From NCBI RefSeq assembly GCF_008065135.1, contig NZ_CP042914.1:6801404-6865403 (forward strand): DNA of 64,000 nt, in the 5' to 3' direction. The notes under the pieces are model-generated. The model had not been told where the DNA came from and searched no databases. It was given only the letters and a program-made list of their open reading frames with translations. Source of the stretch: Roseimaritima ulvae (GTDB lineage: Bacteria; Planctomycetota; Planctomycetia; Pirellulales; Pirellulaceae). Both the position numbers and the translations under genes were made by a program. Position 1 is the first letter of the stretch. Each line of letters starts with the position of its first letter. Below, piece after piece: positions 33,886 through 42,897 of the stretch.

Positions 33886-36271
33886 GTACTTGGACTTTGG
33901 CCCAATAGGGACGCTTGCGGTCGGCGCGGCGGCGGGCGTCTTCGAGGATGGTTTTAATGTCGCCCTCGAAGTCGTATCGCGCCAACCGACTGCCAAACCG
34001 CACCAACACCTGTTCATTCAAGTCGACCCCCATGCTGGGCGACAACCACAGCGTGTAGCGGTCGGCCGGTCCTTGGGTCAGCCGAATCGTGTTGTTGGCC
34101 GCCACGCTGGCTTTCACGGTGGCTTTGGGTTTGCGTTTGACCTGGTCCCAGAGGAAGGGATTCACGACATTGCGCTCATCCACCTGTTCCATCTCCAGCC
34201 ACCAAAAGAAGCGATCGCCTCCGCGCAGCGTAACCGCTTCGATCTCTTTGGGCGGATCGGATCTCGCGTTGGCTTGTAACGACATCCAATCAAACAGGTG
34301 ATGGATCTCTTCGTGAAAGTCTTCGGGTCCGCGGCCGCGATACATCACCACCATGGCTTGCTGGCGAGGATTCATATAATCGTCCAGCACAAACCCGAAT
34401 CGCACCAAGGGAGCCTGTGAGCCGGCCATTTCGCCGAGCACCAAGTACATGGGAATTTTTTCGGCGTTGGGTCCGTAGTGGATGATGTACTTGCCGGGTT
34501 CGCCGCCGATGGAAACCAGGCCGGCCCACACGTCGGGGTGCGAAACGGCTAAATCCCAAGCCGCCGTACCGCCTTCGCCGTGCCCGCTGATAAACACGCG
34601 ATCGGCGTCGATGGAAACCCGCCGCATGGCATCGCGGACGCAGCTCATCACTCGGTGGTGTTCGCGTTCGGTGTATTCATAACGGGCTTGCAAGGGGCGT
34701 GTCCAAGCCGGCGCGATGACCACAAACCCGCGTCGCGAGGCCTGGCCCAAACGCATCTCCAAGTTTTCGTTGTAACCGCCCGCCCACCATTCAATCTGGG
34801 CTCTCGGCGAACCGGCCGGCGGATGCAAACTGACGATCACCGGATAGGCTCGCAGCGGATCGTATTCGGGCGGCAATTGCACCAGGTATTCGGTGGCCAG
34901 ATGCTCTGGCCCATCGATTTCCACCCGATACATCTCCGGCGGATGCTCCACGCTGGGCGGCTGGTCCTCCGGCCGTTCGGGCAAGGGCAGGGCAGGGGGC
35001 AACAGCGGCAACAGCTTGGCGATCATTTCCACATTGGCACCTTCCAACTGCCGCAGCTGGTCCAGAATCACCTTGCGGTCGGCGTCGTTGGTGGTGGCCA
35101 GGTAACGCGCAACCAACTCCCGCACCTGAATCAGCGACTTGGCCAGCGCCAGGTTTTGCAGGCTCGATCCCGGTCCCAGCATCCAACCTCCCAGGGCCAA
35201 CGCCACTCGGCTCTCAAGCGACAACGCTTCGTCTTGTCCCAGTCGCTGATAATCACTCAACCGGGCAAGCGTATTGGGCGAAATTTCGCGTTGGATCTCC
35301 GCCAACAGGGGCCGCAGCGGCTGAGCGTCCCCGGGCTTCATCGCATTGATCTGGTCGGCCAGCTGGTCAGTTAACTTTTTGCCTTTGGCCAATTCCTCGT
35401 CCAGGTCCGCCAAGGCATCTCGAAATTGCAGTCGGGTGACCATGGCAAATTCGTCCAACGCAATCTCGCTCAACATCCGTCGAGCCAGTTGGAATTGACC
35501 GGCCTGGCGCCGCTGCTTGGCCTCGTTGAGCAACTGAATCGCCTGAGCCTGCACGATCGAGGTCAACTGTTTTTTCAGATTGGGTTGATCGGGAAAGGCG
35601 TCGATCGTGGCCAGCAATTCCAAGCGAGCTTCGTCGAACATTTCCGCTTCGATAAAAAACCGCACCAGTTCCGTACGGATTTCAAAGGTCAGCGGCGCCA
35701 TGCGGTTGTGCAAGATGCGTCGCAATTGATCGCGGGGGATCGAAGAGGTGGCGATACGGCTGTCCCAGAGAAAATCCTTGGAAGCATTTAGGGCTCGCAG
35801 TTTGACGTACCGCGCGTTGACTTCGGTGATGCCTTGCCAGATCGCCAGCGGGCTGCCATCGGGGCCGGCAATCACGATCTGGCGACGGCCAAAATCATTA
35901 AACGGAGTGACCGCCTGGACCGCGCCCACCGACGCGATCACCTTGCCGTTGATGGGCACCGGCTGATGGATTTCCAACTTCGACTGCAGGTCGCGAACCT
36001 GGGGGATGACCCCATCGTTTTGGATGGCCACCATGCCTTGCTGATGCACAAACACCCGCCGCAAGCCATCGTCGATCATCCACACCGGTCGAGTGACCAC
36101 CTGAGGACCGGCGCCACCCTGCTGAAAAGCGTCTTTGCTGAGAGAAGAGATTTCGACGACCGAACCGCGAACCGTCATCCCATTGATGAGCGGAACGTTA
36201 TATTCAGCCCGAGTACTGGCGGCTGTAGTCCAAACGATCAAGCCGCACAGGACTGCAAGGATCCAACGCAT
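33881..36271 (-). CDS. Secreted alpha/beta-hydrolase-like protein with Glu at the nucleophile position
   Basis: 796 residues with a signal peptide (cleavage after STRAEY, residue 22). Residues about 25-180 are a beta-rich region of unknown type, 190-440 a helical (TPR-like) stretch, and 470-690 an alpha/beta-hydrolase domain resembling prolyl-oligopeptidase/PHB-depolymerase-like esterases (PVIVSLHPPAGSPR). The nucleophile elbow that is normally GxSxG reads GHGEGG, with Glu566 where Ser should be. A His in the FHEEIHHLFDW segment could be the third triad member. The protein is therefore either a non-catalytic binder or uses different chemistry. The stop codon comes from the family B element. 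The FHA gene is 10 bp upstream, suggesting an operon. Confidence 0.85.
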   Translation of the reverse strand: MRWILAVLCGLIVWTTAASTRAEYNVPLINGMTVRGSVVEISSLSKDAFQQGGAGPQVVTRPVWMIDDGLRRVFVHQQGMVAIQNDGVIPQVRDLQSKLEIHQPVPINGKVIASVGAVQAVTPFNDFGRRQIVIAGPDGSPLAIWQGITEVNARYVKLRALNASKDFLWDSRIATSSIPRDQLRRILHNRMAPLTFEIRTELVRFFIEAEMFDEARLELLATIDAFPDQPNLKKQLTSIVQAQAIQLLNEAKQRRQAGQFQLARRMLSEIALDEFAMVTRLQFRDALADLDEELAKGKKLTDQLADQINAMKPGDAQPLRPLLAEIQREISPNTLARLSDYQRLGQDEALSLESRVALALGGWMLGPGSSLQNLALAKSLIQVRELVARYLATTNDADRKVILDQLRQLEGANVEMIAKLLPLLPPALPLPERPEDQPPSVEHPPEMYRVEIDGPEHLATEYLVQLPPEYDPLRAYPVIVSLHPPAGSPRAQIEWWAGGYNENLEMRLGQASRRGFVVIAPAWTRPLQARYEYTEREHHRVMSCVRDAMRRVSIDADRVFISGHGEGGTAAWDLAVSHPDVWAGLVSIGGEPGKYIIHYGPNAEKIPMYLVLGEMAGSQAPLVRFGFVLDDYMNPRQQAMVVMYRGRGPEDFHEEIHHLFDWMSLQANARSDPPKEIEAVTLRGGDRFFWWLEMEQVDERNVVNPFLWDQVKRKPKATVKASVAANNTIRLTQGPADRYTLWLSPSMGVDLNEQVLVRFGSRLARYDFEGDIKTILEDARRRADRKRPYWAKVQVP

Positions 36272-36280
36272 AGGCTTTGA

Positions 36281-37030
36281 TCATCGGCCGGAGAAAAATC
36301 GTTTGAGAGCATCCCCAGCGGCTTCACGCGAATCGCTGGTCATATTACTGATCGCCCCCTTGGGCAATTTCTTAGGCGGTCCCTTGGGCGGACGGACACG
36401 TTTTTTGGCTTCCGAGCTTTCCTCGTCGGCTTTTTCGTCGGCCGCTTTGCCCTTGCCTCTGCTTTTCATCGTGTCGGACGCTTCGTTGCTGACCGTTTCG
36501 TCGACCGATAATTCGCCGCTTTCTTCGGACGTCTGCTGTTTCAGATCATCCAGCTTCATCTGCCGGGTATCGGGGTCACCGATTTTCCGAATCCGATCGA
36601 TCTCATCGGCTTCGTCCAGCCAACTATTGATGTCAACTTCTTCAAAGCGACTGTCACCCCGACCTTCCACCGTCCGCGAGGCAGCGTCTTTCATGTCTTT
36701 GACCTCGGGGCGTTTGGCGCCTCCCAAGCCATGGTCAATCAACACGTTGAAGGTCAGCTTGCCGACACGTAGCACATCGCCATGTTGTAAGATTTTGGCG
36801 CGGTCGGTGGGCAGCCGCTCGTCGTTGACAAACGTCCCATTACGACTTTTCAGATCCTGCACCAACAACTGGTTTTCGCGGATGACCAAGATGCAATGGC
36901 GACGGCTGACCGATTCGCTCTTCGGTCGAAGTTGGCATTTCTCACTGCGGCCAATCAAAAACTTCTTTTGCCCAACTACAATTTCTTTGCCGTCGTGACT
37001 GCCCGTGGCAACTTTTAATTTTACTTGCAT
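36281..37030 (-). CDS. FHA-domain protein
   Basis: 249 residues. Residues about 23-98 form a forkhead-associated domain that binds phosphothreonine peptides, with the hallmark GRSEKCQL, SVSRRHCIL and SRNGTFVND. The remainder (about 110-249) is highly charged, Lys/Glu-rich and likely disordered, ending in a short basic C-terminus. It is cytosolic with no signal peptide. It lies 10 bp before the secreted hydrolase; the pair may be co-transcribed from the promoter at 37129-37157. A Ser/Thr kinase partner is not in the window. Confidence 0.92.
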   Translation of the reverse strand: MQVKLKVATGSHDGKEIVVGQKKFLIGRSEKCQLRPKSESVSRRHCILVIRENQLLVQDLKSRNGTFVNDERLPTDRAKILQHGDVLRVGKLTFNVLIDHGLGGAKRPEVKDMKDAASRTVEGRGDSRFEEVDINSWLDEADEIDRIRKIGDPDTRQMKLDDLKQQTSEESGELSVDETVSNEASDTMKSRGKGKAADEKADEESSEAKKRVRPPKGPPKKLPKGAISNMTSDSREAAGDALKRFFSGR

Positions 37031-37128
37031 GGATTCCCTTTAAGCAGTTCCTGTAGCGTTCTCACTGGAACCTGTTCTATCCAATCACGCGCACCCCTCG
37101 GCCAAGCCAGCGCCTAGCTGAGGCTAAA

Positions 37129-37157
37129 ATAATGCAGGCTGTCGTGGGCAAGGTCAA
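37129..37157 (-). promoter_or_regulatory. Candidate sigma70-type promoter for the FHA gene
   Basis: On the minus strand TTGACC (37152-37157) and CATTAT (37129-37134) are 17 bp apart, 5/6 and 4/6 to consensus. The leader would be about 90 bases. The other 37031-37249 sequence holds no gene that I accept. Confidence 0.4.
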
Positions 37158-37249
37158 GCAAATATCCTTCGTAAAGGGGAATGTACCAATCCTGCCCATC
37201 GAATCAATTCTAATTGACCATGCCTGAATTTCCCTAATATTCTTCGTAT

Positions 37250-37996
37250 TCACGGTCGGCGACCGAGCCAAGTTGGATTTGCAAAGCGGACTTTGGCCGT
37301 TCGATCGGCCGCAGCAATTTGCTCCCCCGTCAGCGTGGCGGGGCTCCACTGGGATACCTCCGTCAGGCCGATCCGCAGCCACCGCTGGATCGCCGAAGCC
37401 CAATCCTCCACCTCTATATTTCGACCAACCAAGTCACAAATGCCAGGTAATTCTGGCGCTTTATCACTGGCGGCCAGCAACATACTACCATGCTGCAAGA
37501 CGGCGTGGGCCGCGCGGCGCTGGGCGCTGCCCACCACCTTATACCCGGCGCACTCCAGGTCATCGCTGCTGCGACGTTGAAAACAGAGAAACGCCGGATC
37601 CCGTGGCGCGGTCGCCCGATCTCCGACCCGCACCAATGGAATGTTAGCGTCCGAGCAAGCCCCCGCGATGGCTTGGTGCATAATTTCCACATATTTCTGC
37701 ACGCGAGCGGAGGTGCGGTCGCGAATCGGCAACACCAAACTGTAGGTCAACTCGTGGTCATGCAGGATCGCCCCCCCGCCACTGGACCGCCGCACCACCA
37801 CGGCGTCTCGGCTGGCCACGTGCTGCTGGCGATCCGAAAGCGACTGAAAGTATCCCAAACTTAACGTCGGCTGCGCCCAACGATAAAACCGCAACACCGG
37901 GGGACCGCCCGCCGAAACGGACTCCAACAGCGTTTGATCGACGGCCATATTCCAGGCCGCGTCGCCGCGTTCGTCGATAATCAGCCGACCTTGCAT
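37250..37996 (-). CDS. Lipoate/octanoate-protein ligase family (LplA/LipM-like)
   Basis: 248 residues from ATG 37996, which overlaps the TGA of gcvPB (TGATG) with GGAAGG seven bases upstream; ATG 38014 is an alternative. The fold motifs of the biotin/lipoate ligase family are present: RRSSGGGAILHDHE and the catalytic-Lys segment KVVGSAQRR. The likely job is to attach lipoyl or octanoyl groups to GcvH, because the gene closes the glycine-cleavage operon. Whether it is LplA (uses free lipoate) or LipM (octanoyl transferase) cannot be told from sequence alone; the length fits the LipM type. Confidence 0.88.
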   Translation of the reverse strand: MQGRLIIDERGDAAWNMAVDQTLLESVSAGGPPVLRFYRWAQPTLSLGYFQSLSDRQQHVASRDAVVVRRSSGGGAILHDHELTYSLVLPIRDRTSARVQKYVEIMHQAIAGACSDANIPLVRVGDRATAPRDPAFLCFQRRSSDDLECAGYKVVGSAQRRAAHAVLQHGSMLLAASDKAPELPGICDLVGRNIEVEDWASAIQRWLRIGLTEVSQWSPATLTGEQIAAADRTAKVRFANPTWLGRRP

Positions 37997-39459
37997 CAAT
38001 CGCCTTCCGTCCATTTGACGATCGGTTTGCGAGCCGCCGCCACGTCGTTGGGACGACTGATCCGAGTCGAATGCGGCGCTTCGTGGATCAAATCGCCCGC
38101 CTCTTCGGTGACCCGGAACAGGGCTTCGGCAAAAGCGTCCAACGTCTCTTTACTTTCCGTCTCGGTGGGTTCGATCATCACCGCCTCATCCACCACCAAG
38201 GGAAAGTACACCGTGGGAGCATGGAAGCCGTAATCCAAAATGCGTTTGGCGATATCCATGGCGGACGTGCCTTGTTCCTTCTTCAGCCGCGACGCCGAGG
38301 CCACAAATTCGTGCATGCATCGTTCGCCGTGGGGCACATCCAAGATGTGTTTAACTTTGCTAAGCAGATAATTGGCGCCCAACACGGCGTCTTCGCTGAC
38401 CTGTCGCAAGCCTTCGCCGCCGTAACTGCGGATGTAGAAGTAGGCTCGCAACAGCACGCCGGTATTGCCGAAGAAGCTCCGCACGCGGCCGATCGATTCA
38501 GGCCGATCGTACTGCAGGCGATAGCGATCCTGTTCGGCGTCGTGCTCGATCGTCGGCGAGGGCAAAAACGGTTCCAGGAAGTCACGCACGCAGATCGGCC
38601 CCGCGCCGGGACCGCCGCCACCATGCGGGCCGCTGAAGGTCTTGTGGGGATTGTAGTGCATCATGTCAGCACCAAAATCGCCGGGCCGCGAGAGTCCCAA
38701 AATGGCGTTCATATTGGCGCCGTCCAAGTACACCAGACCGCCGGCCTCGTGGACCGCGGCGGTGATCTCGCAGATCTGATGGTCGAACAACCCCAGCGTG
38801 TTGGGATTGGTCAACATGAACACCGCCACGCGATCGTTCAGTTTGCTCCGCAGGTCTTCCAGGTCGACCAAGCCATCCGCGTTACTTTTCACTGCCTTGG
38901 TTTCAAAACCAGCCATCGCAGCGCTGGCCGGATTGGTGCCGTGCGCCGAATCGGCGGTCAGCACCACCGGACGATCTTCGCCCCGCTTCGCAAAGTACGC
39001 GTGGGCCACCATCAGGGCCGTCAATTCGCCATGAGCCCCGGCGGCCGGTTGCAGCGAAACGGCCGGCAAGCCGCTGATTTCCGCCAACATGTTTTGCAGG
39101 TCGTATAACAACCGCAGCATGCCCTGCAGGGATTCATCGGTCTGCAACGGGTGCACGTCGGCCAGACCGGGCAGCGCCGCCAGCCGTTCGTTCCGCTTGG
39201 GGTTGTACTTCATCGTACAGCTGCCCAGCGGATAGAAGTGCGTGTCGACGCTCATGTTCAACGTCGACAGATTGGTGAAGTGACGGATCACGTCGCCCTC
39301 GGCCAACTCGGGCAGCGGCGGCGGCGAAGCGGCGCAATGCTCGGCCGGCAAGTCTTCGCCGGCGGCGGCCACTTCCGGATCCAGGTCCGGCAACAACGCG
39401 GCTCGGCGACCGGAACGCGATAATTCAAACAGCAACTGGGTGGATTGAGTGTTACGCAC
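37996..39459 (-). CDS. gcvPB: Glycine dehydrogenase (decarboxylating) subunit 2
   Basis: 487 residues from GTG 39459, preceded by AGGAG; TTG 39468 is possible. This is the C-terminal half of the P protein, which binds PLP: the Lys is in HYNPHKTFSGPHGGGG. Other family motifs: THFYPLGSCTMKYNP and LTADSAHGTNPASAAM. It decarboxylates glycine and passes the aminomethyl group to the lipoyl arm of GcvH. The start overlaps the end of gcvPA by eight bases and its own stop overlaps the ligase ATG. Confidence 0.96.
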   Translation of the reverse strand: MRNTQSTQLLFELSRSGRRAALLPDLDPEVAAAGEDLPAEHCAASPPPLPELAEGDVIRHFTNLSTLNMSVDTHFYPLGSCTMKYNPKRNERLAALPGLADVHPLQTDESLQGMLRLLYDLQNMLAEISGLPAVSLQPAAGAHGELTALMVAHAYFAKRGEDRPVVLTADSAHGTNPASAAMAGFETKAVKSNADGLVDLEDLRSKLNDRVAVFMLTNPNTLGLFDHQICEITAAVHEAGGLVYLDGANMNAILGLSRPGDFGADMMHYNPHKTFSGPHGGGGPGAGPICVRDFLEPFLPSPTIEHDAEQDRYRLQYDRPESIGRVRSFFGNTGVLLRAYFYIRSYGGEGLRQVSEDAVLGANYLLSKVKHILDVPHGERCMHEFVASASRLKKEQGTSAMDIAKRILDYGFHAPTVYFPLVVDEAVMIEPTETESKETLDAFAEALFRVTEEAGDLIHEAPHSTRISRPNDVAAARKPIVKWTEGD

Positions 39460-40819
39460 CGGCGACAACTCCTGAACTGGGAACGTTGGACAAAGCCTGA
39501 CCGAACGCTTCGATCTCGGCTCGCGTTCGCCGCTCGGTGACGGCCATCAAATAACAATCCTGCAACTCGGGATACCAGGTGCCCAGCGGAATGCCCGCCA
39601 AATAGCCCTGCTCCAACATCGCGGCCATCAGCCCCTGGACGTCGCCCTGGTGATCCTTAACCACAAACTCTTTAAACACCGGACCGGTGAACGGCAACGA
39701 AAACCGCTGCAACGATTCGATTTGTTGCTGCGCAAATCGTGTTTTTCGATAGCAGTGTTCGGCGGTTTCCTGTAAGCCTTGTGGCCCCAGCAAACTCAGA
39801 TACACCGTCGCTCGCAGAGCCAACAAGGTTTGATTGCTGCAGATATTGCTGGTGGCTTTCTCGCGGCGAATGTGCTGCTCGCGAGTCTGCAGGGTCAGCA
39901 CCCAACAGCGATTGCCGCGACGGTCGACCGTCTGACCGGCGATGCGTCCTGGCAGCCGCCGCACCAATTCGTTGCGACAGGCCATCACGCCCAAGTAGGG
40001 GCCGCCAAAGGCCAAGGGATTGCCCAGACACTGACCTTCAGCCACCGCGATGTCGGCGCCCAAGTCACCGGGTCGTTTTAACGTCCCCAGACTGATCGGA
40101 TCAAAGACTTGCACCACCAGGGCGCCGGCCGCATGGGCGGCCGCGGAGATCTCGGCGACCTCTTCCAACCGTCCGAAGAAGTTGGGGTGTTGAATCAACA
40201 CGCAGGCCGTTTGGTCATCGATCAACTCGGTCACCGACGAGGACGTGCCATCGGCTTCCAAAGGAGCCGTCACCAACTCACAGCCCAAGCCGTGCAGGTA
40301 GGTCTCCAGGATCTGTCGATATTCCGGATGCACCGTGGCCGCGGTGACCACACGCTTGCGGCCCTTGCCAACCGACAAGGCCATGATCACGGCTTCCACC
40401 GCCGCCGAACCGCCGTCGTACAAACTGGCATTGGAAACGTCTAACCCGGTCAGCTGCGTGACCAGCGTTTCATACTCAAACATGGCCTGCAGGTTGCCCT
40501 GACTGACCTCGGCCTGGTACGGCGTATAGGAGGTGAAAAACTCGCCGCGACTGGCAATCGCATCGACGGCTGCGGGCACGAAATGATCATACGCTCCGGC
40601 TCCCATGAAACACACGTGGGAGACCGCCGAAGCGTTTTCCGCAGCGGCTCGCACCACCTCCCGCTGCAGTTCCATCTCGGAAACCGCCGGCGGTAAGTCG
40701 AGGGTACGATCGAATCGCGCGTTTTCAGGGATCTGCTGATGCAGAATCTCCTCCATCGACGCGGCGCCGATCGACTCGAGCATGGCTCGCCGATCCGCTT
40801 CGGTATGGAACAAATACAT
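39452..40819 (-). CDS. gcvPA: Glycine dehydrogenase (decarboxylating) subunit 1
   Basis: 455 residues from ATG 40819 (GGAG ten bases upstream; TTG 40837 is possible). It is the N-terminal half of the P protein in the two-gene form common outside proteobacteria. Visible motifs: FMGAGAYDHFVPAAV, FFTSYTPYQAEVSQG and LYDGGSAAVEAV. It forms the alpha2beta2 enzyme with gcvPB. A family C element fills the 152-bp gap to gcvH, a possible point of processing or partial termination within the operon. Confidence 0.96.
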   Translation of the reverse strand: MYLFHTEADRRAMLESIGAASMEEILHQQIPENARFDRTLDLPPAVSEMELQREVVRAAAENASAVSHVCFMGAGAYDHFVPAAVDAIASRGEFFTSYTPYQAEVSQGNLQAMFEYETLVTQLTGLDVSNASLYDGGSAAVEAVIMALSVGKGRKRVVTAATVHPEYRQILETYLHGLGCELVTAPLEADGTSSSVTELIDDQTACVLIQHPNFFGRLEEVAEISAAAHAAGALVVQVFDPISLGTLKRPGDLGADIAVAEGQCLGNPLAFGGPYLGVMACRNELVRRLPGRIAGQTVDRRGNRCWVLTLQTREQHIRREKATSNICSNQTLLALRATVYLSLLGPQGLQETAEHCYRKTRFAQQQIESLQRFSLPFTGPVFKEFVVKDHQGDVQGLMAAMLEQGYLAGIPLGTWYPELQDCYLMAVTERRTRAEIEAFGQALSNVPSSGVVAGA

Positions 40820-40845
40820 CGCTTGGTGTCTCCGCAAAAACGTTT

Positions 40846-40959
40846 CGTAGCATGGGCCTGTCGTAGCATGGGGCCCCGGCCCGTGTGCCCCCTTCGTAGC
40901 ATGGGCCCCTGGCCCGTGTCCTCCGCCGATGCTTCACACGGGCCAGGGGCCCATGCTAC
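40846..40959. repeat. Family C palindromic element inside the gcv operon
   Basis: Three copies of GTAGCATGGGCC-type sequence face a complementary copy (GGGCCAGGGGCCCATGCTAC, ending at 40959). The strongest arm pair is CATGGGCCCCTGGCCCGTG with CACGGGCCAGGGGCCCATG. It lies between gcvH and gcvPA, the only wide gap in the operon. The same family occurs at 58441 and partly at 51975. Confidence 0.9.
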
Positions 40960-40971
40960 AACGCATCGCGC

Positions 40972-41367
40972 TCAACCAGATTCCGCGCACTGTTTCTGGT
41001 AAGCGGCATAATCCATCAGGGCATCCAGTCCCTCATTGCCCGAGAGCCGAATTTTCAGCACCCAGCCTTTGCTGTAGGGATCTTCGTTCAGCCATTCCAG
41101 GTTGTCGGGCAAGCTCTCGTTGACCTCCACAACCTCGCCGGCCACCGGGCTGTACAGCGGGCTGACCGCCTTGACCGATTCCACTTCGCCGAACTCTTCT
41201 CCGACGGCCAGCGTGCGGCCGGAGGCGGGCAGATCCATGTAGACCAGATCGTTCAGCTGCTCGATGGCAAACGCGGAAATCCCCAGCGTGGCCACCTGCT
41301 GTCCATCCTGCTCGGCGACGTGGACCCACTCATGCGTTTCCGCGTACAGACAATCCTCGGGCTTCAT
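40972..41367 (-). CDS. gcvH: Glycine cleavage system H protein
   Basis: 131 residues, normal length. Carries the lipoyl arm that shuttles between P, T and L proteins. The modified Lys is Lys66 in EVESVKAVSPLYSPVAG, fully conserved, and the family C-terminal half (NEDPYSKGWVLKIRL) is intact. It begins 32 bp after gcvT. The ligase that closes the operon is the probable modifier of Lys66. Confidence 0.97.
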   Translation of the reverse strand: MKPEDCLYAETHEWVHVAEQDGQQVATLGISAFAIEQLNDLVYMDLPASGRTLAVGEEFGEVESVKAVSPLYSPVAGEVVEVNESLPDNLEWLNEDPYSKGWVLKIRLSGNEGLDALMDYAAYQKQCAESG

Positions 41368-41399
41368 CTTTATTACTCTTCGGTTGACGGAAATTGGGT

Positions 41400-42518
41400 C
41401 TACTGACCGCGTTTATAAAAGGGTAGGGCGGTGACCACGGCGGGCTGCAGTCGGCCGCGATTGTCGATCTGCACGGTGGTGCCCAGCTGCGACAAAGCAT
41501 TGTCGACATAGCCCATGGCGATGGGGTGCCCTAACGTCGGCGATGGCCCGCCGCTGGTCACTTCGCCGACGACCTGGCCATCTCCATCGACAATATTACA
41601 GTGTTCCCGCACCGGACGTCGCCCCTCGGGCAGCAAGCCTACACGCGTCCTGGCCGGACCGCGCCGCTGAGCTTCACGCAAGGCTTCGTCCCCCACGAAG
41701 GACCGTCCTTCCAGATTGCAGGCAAACCCCAAACCGGCATCCAGCGGATTGATCTGCTCATTCAATTCGTGGCCGTACAGCGGCATCCCGGCTTCCAGTC
41801 GCAGGGTATCCCGCGCGCCCAAGCCGGCGGCCACAAAACCGTGGTCGCGGCCAGCCAACAACAGGTTTTCCCAGACTCGCGTGGCCTCTTCGGCACGGAC
41901 AATGACTTCGATCCCGTCCTCGCCGGTGTAGCCGGTGCGGGTCACGATGGCGGGTTTGGAAAACTGGTCGGTGACCACTCCGCGGTAGTATCGCAGCTTG
42001 CTCAGATCAGCATTAAACAACCGCCCGCAGGCTTCCACGGCTCGTGGCCCCTGAACGGCGATCATGGCCGTCAAATCCGTCCGATCGCTCATCGTCACGG
42101 TGGGGAACTCCGCCAGATGCGGCGCGATCCACTTGAGAATTTTTTGGCGATTCGAAGCGTTCACCACCAGCAGGTGATAGCCCGTTCCGGACGGCGTCTC
42201 CAACCGTGAGACCAACACGTCGTCCAGCACGCCGCCTTCGGCATTGCACATCAAGGCGTATCGCACCTGCCCCGGCTTCATGCCCACCACGCGGCGGGTC
42301 AACAGATGGTCCAGCAATTCGGCCGAACCTTCCCCATCAAAACGCAAACGGCCCATGTGCGAAACGTCGAACAGAGCCGCCGCCTGACGACAGGCCTGAT
42401 GCTCGCTGACGATCGAGCCGTACTGGATCGGCATCTCATAGCCCGCGAAGGGAACCAGGGTCGCGCCGGCGGACCGGTGCCACGAAAGCAGTGGCGTCGC
42501 GGCGAGGGAATCAACCAT
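41400..42518 (-). CDS. gcvT: Glycine cleavage system aminomethyltransferase
   Basis: 372 residues from ATG 42518, the normal T-protein length. The same frame continues upstream for 90 codons, but that stretch is Arg-rich with no family similarity and is not included. It transfers the one-carbon unit from GcvH to tetrahydrofolate. Folate-binding motifs: LFDVSHMGRL, the RTGYTGEDG loop and LEAGMPLYGHEL. First gene of gcvT-gcvH-gcvPA-gcvPB-ligase. No glycine riboswitch is recognisable in the leader (42519-42700). Confidence 0.95.
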   Translation of the reverse strand: MVDSLAATPLLSWHRSAGATLVPFAGYEMPIQYGSIVSEHQACRQAAALFDVSHMGRLRFDGEGSAELLDHLLTRRVVGMKPGQVRYALMCNAEGGVLDDVLVSRLETPSGTGYHLLVVNASNRQKILKWIAPHLAEFPTVTMSDRTDLTAMIAVQGPRAVEACGRLFNADLSKLRYYRGVVTDQFSKPAIVTRTGYTGEDGIEVIVRAEEATRVWENLLLAGRDHGFVAAGLGARDTLRLEAGMPLYGHELNEQINPLDAGLGFACNLEGRSFVGDEALREAQRRGPARTRVGLLPEGRRPVREHCNIVDGDGQVVGEVTSGGPSPTLGHPIAMGYVDNALSQLGTTVQIDNRGRLQPAVVTALPFYKRGQ

Positions 42519-42795
42519 TAGACCATACAGTGAATACCTCGGCGAACCGAGTCGCGTGAGCGTCCGCGGAGCCGATGCAACGCGCGCCCAGCGAGTTCGC
42601 CGAGTAGGTGAGATGCCAAATTGCCAACAAACAGTGCGAGGCGAGGCGGTGCGTGAAGCTTCCGCCACCCGTCTGCCGTGGCATTTTAGCAATCGAGCCA
42701 TAGCATGAAAGGCCCGACCCCCGGTGTGGCCCCTAGCCGCCCAAGAGACGACACCACACCCTCCCCCCGGGCATTGGTGTCTACACATCTTCGTT
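42519..42795. other. Leader and upstream region of the gcv operon
   Basis: About 280 bp without an accepted gene. A stray copy of the family A tip (CACCCTCCCCCCGGG, from 42757) lies 25 bp before the truncated family A element. I see no riboswitch fold and no clear promoter. Confidence 0.4.
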
Positions 42796-42891
42796 CACCC
42801 TCCCCCCGGGAGGGTCGAGCCTTAGCGAGGGGAGGGTCTCCCGGCGAGCGAAAACGGCTCTGACGACCTGCAAGCCCAACGAACCCTCCCC
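42796..42891. repeat. Family A palindromic element, truncated copy
   Basis: Shares AGGGTCGAGCCTTAGCGAGG with the 32.4-kb copy and TGACGACCTGCAAG plus CCAACG with the pstS-pstC copy. The right inner arm is missing; the sequence stops seven bases before the TAG of the adjacent lipoprotein gene. Located between that gene and gcvT. Confidence 0.85.
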
Positions 42892-42897
42892 ACCTCT

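Noticed and set aside
42519-42700. Glycine riboswitch before gcvT
   Set aside because: Looked for the conserved aptamer cores and found none.
42519-42788. N-terminal extension of gcvT by 90 residues
   Set aside because: Arg-rich, no similarity to T proteins; ATG 42518 gives the normal length.
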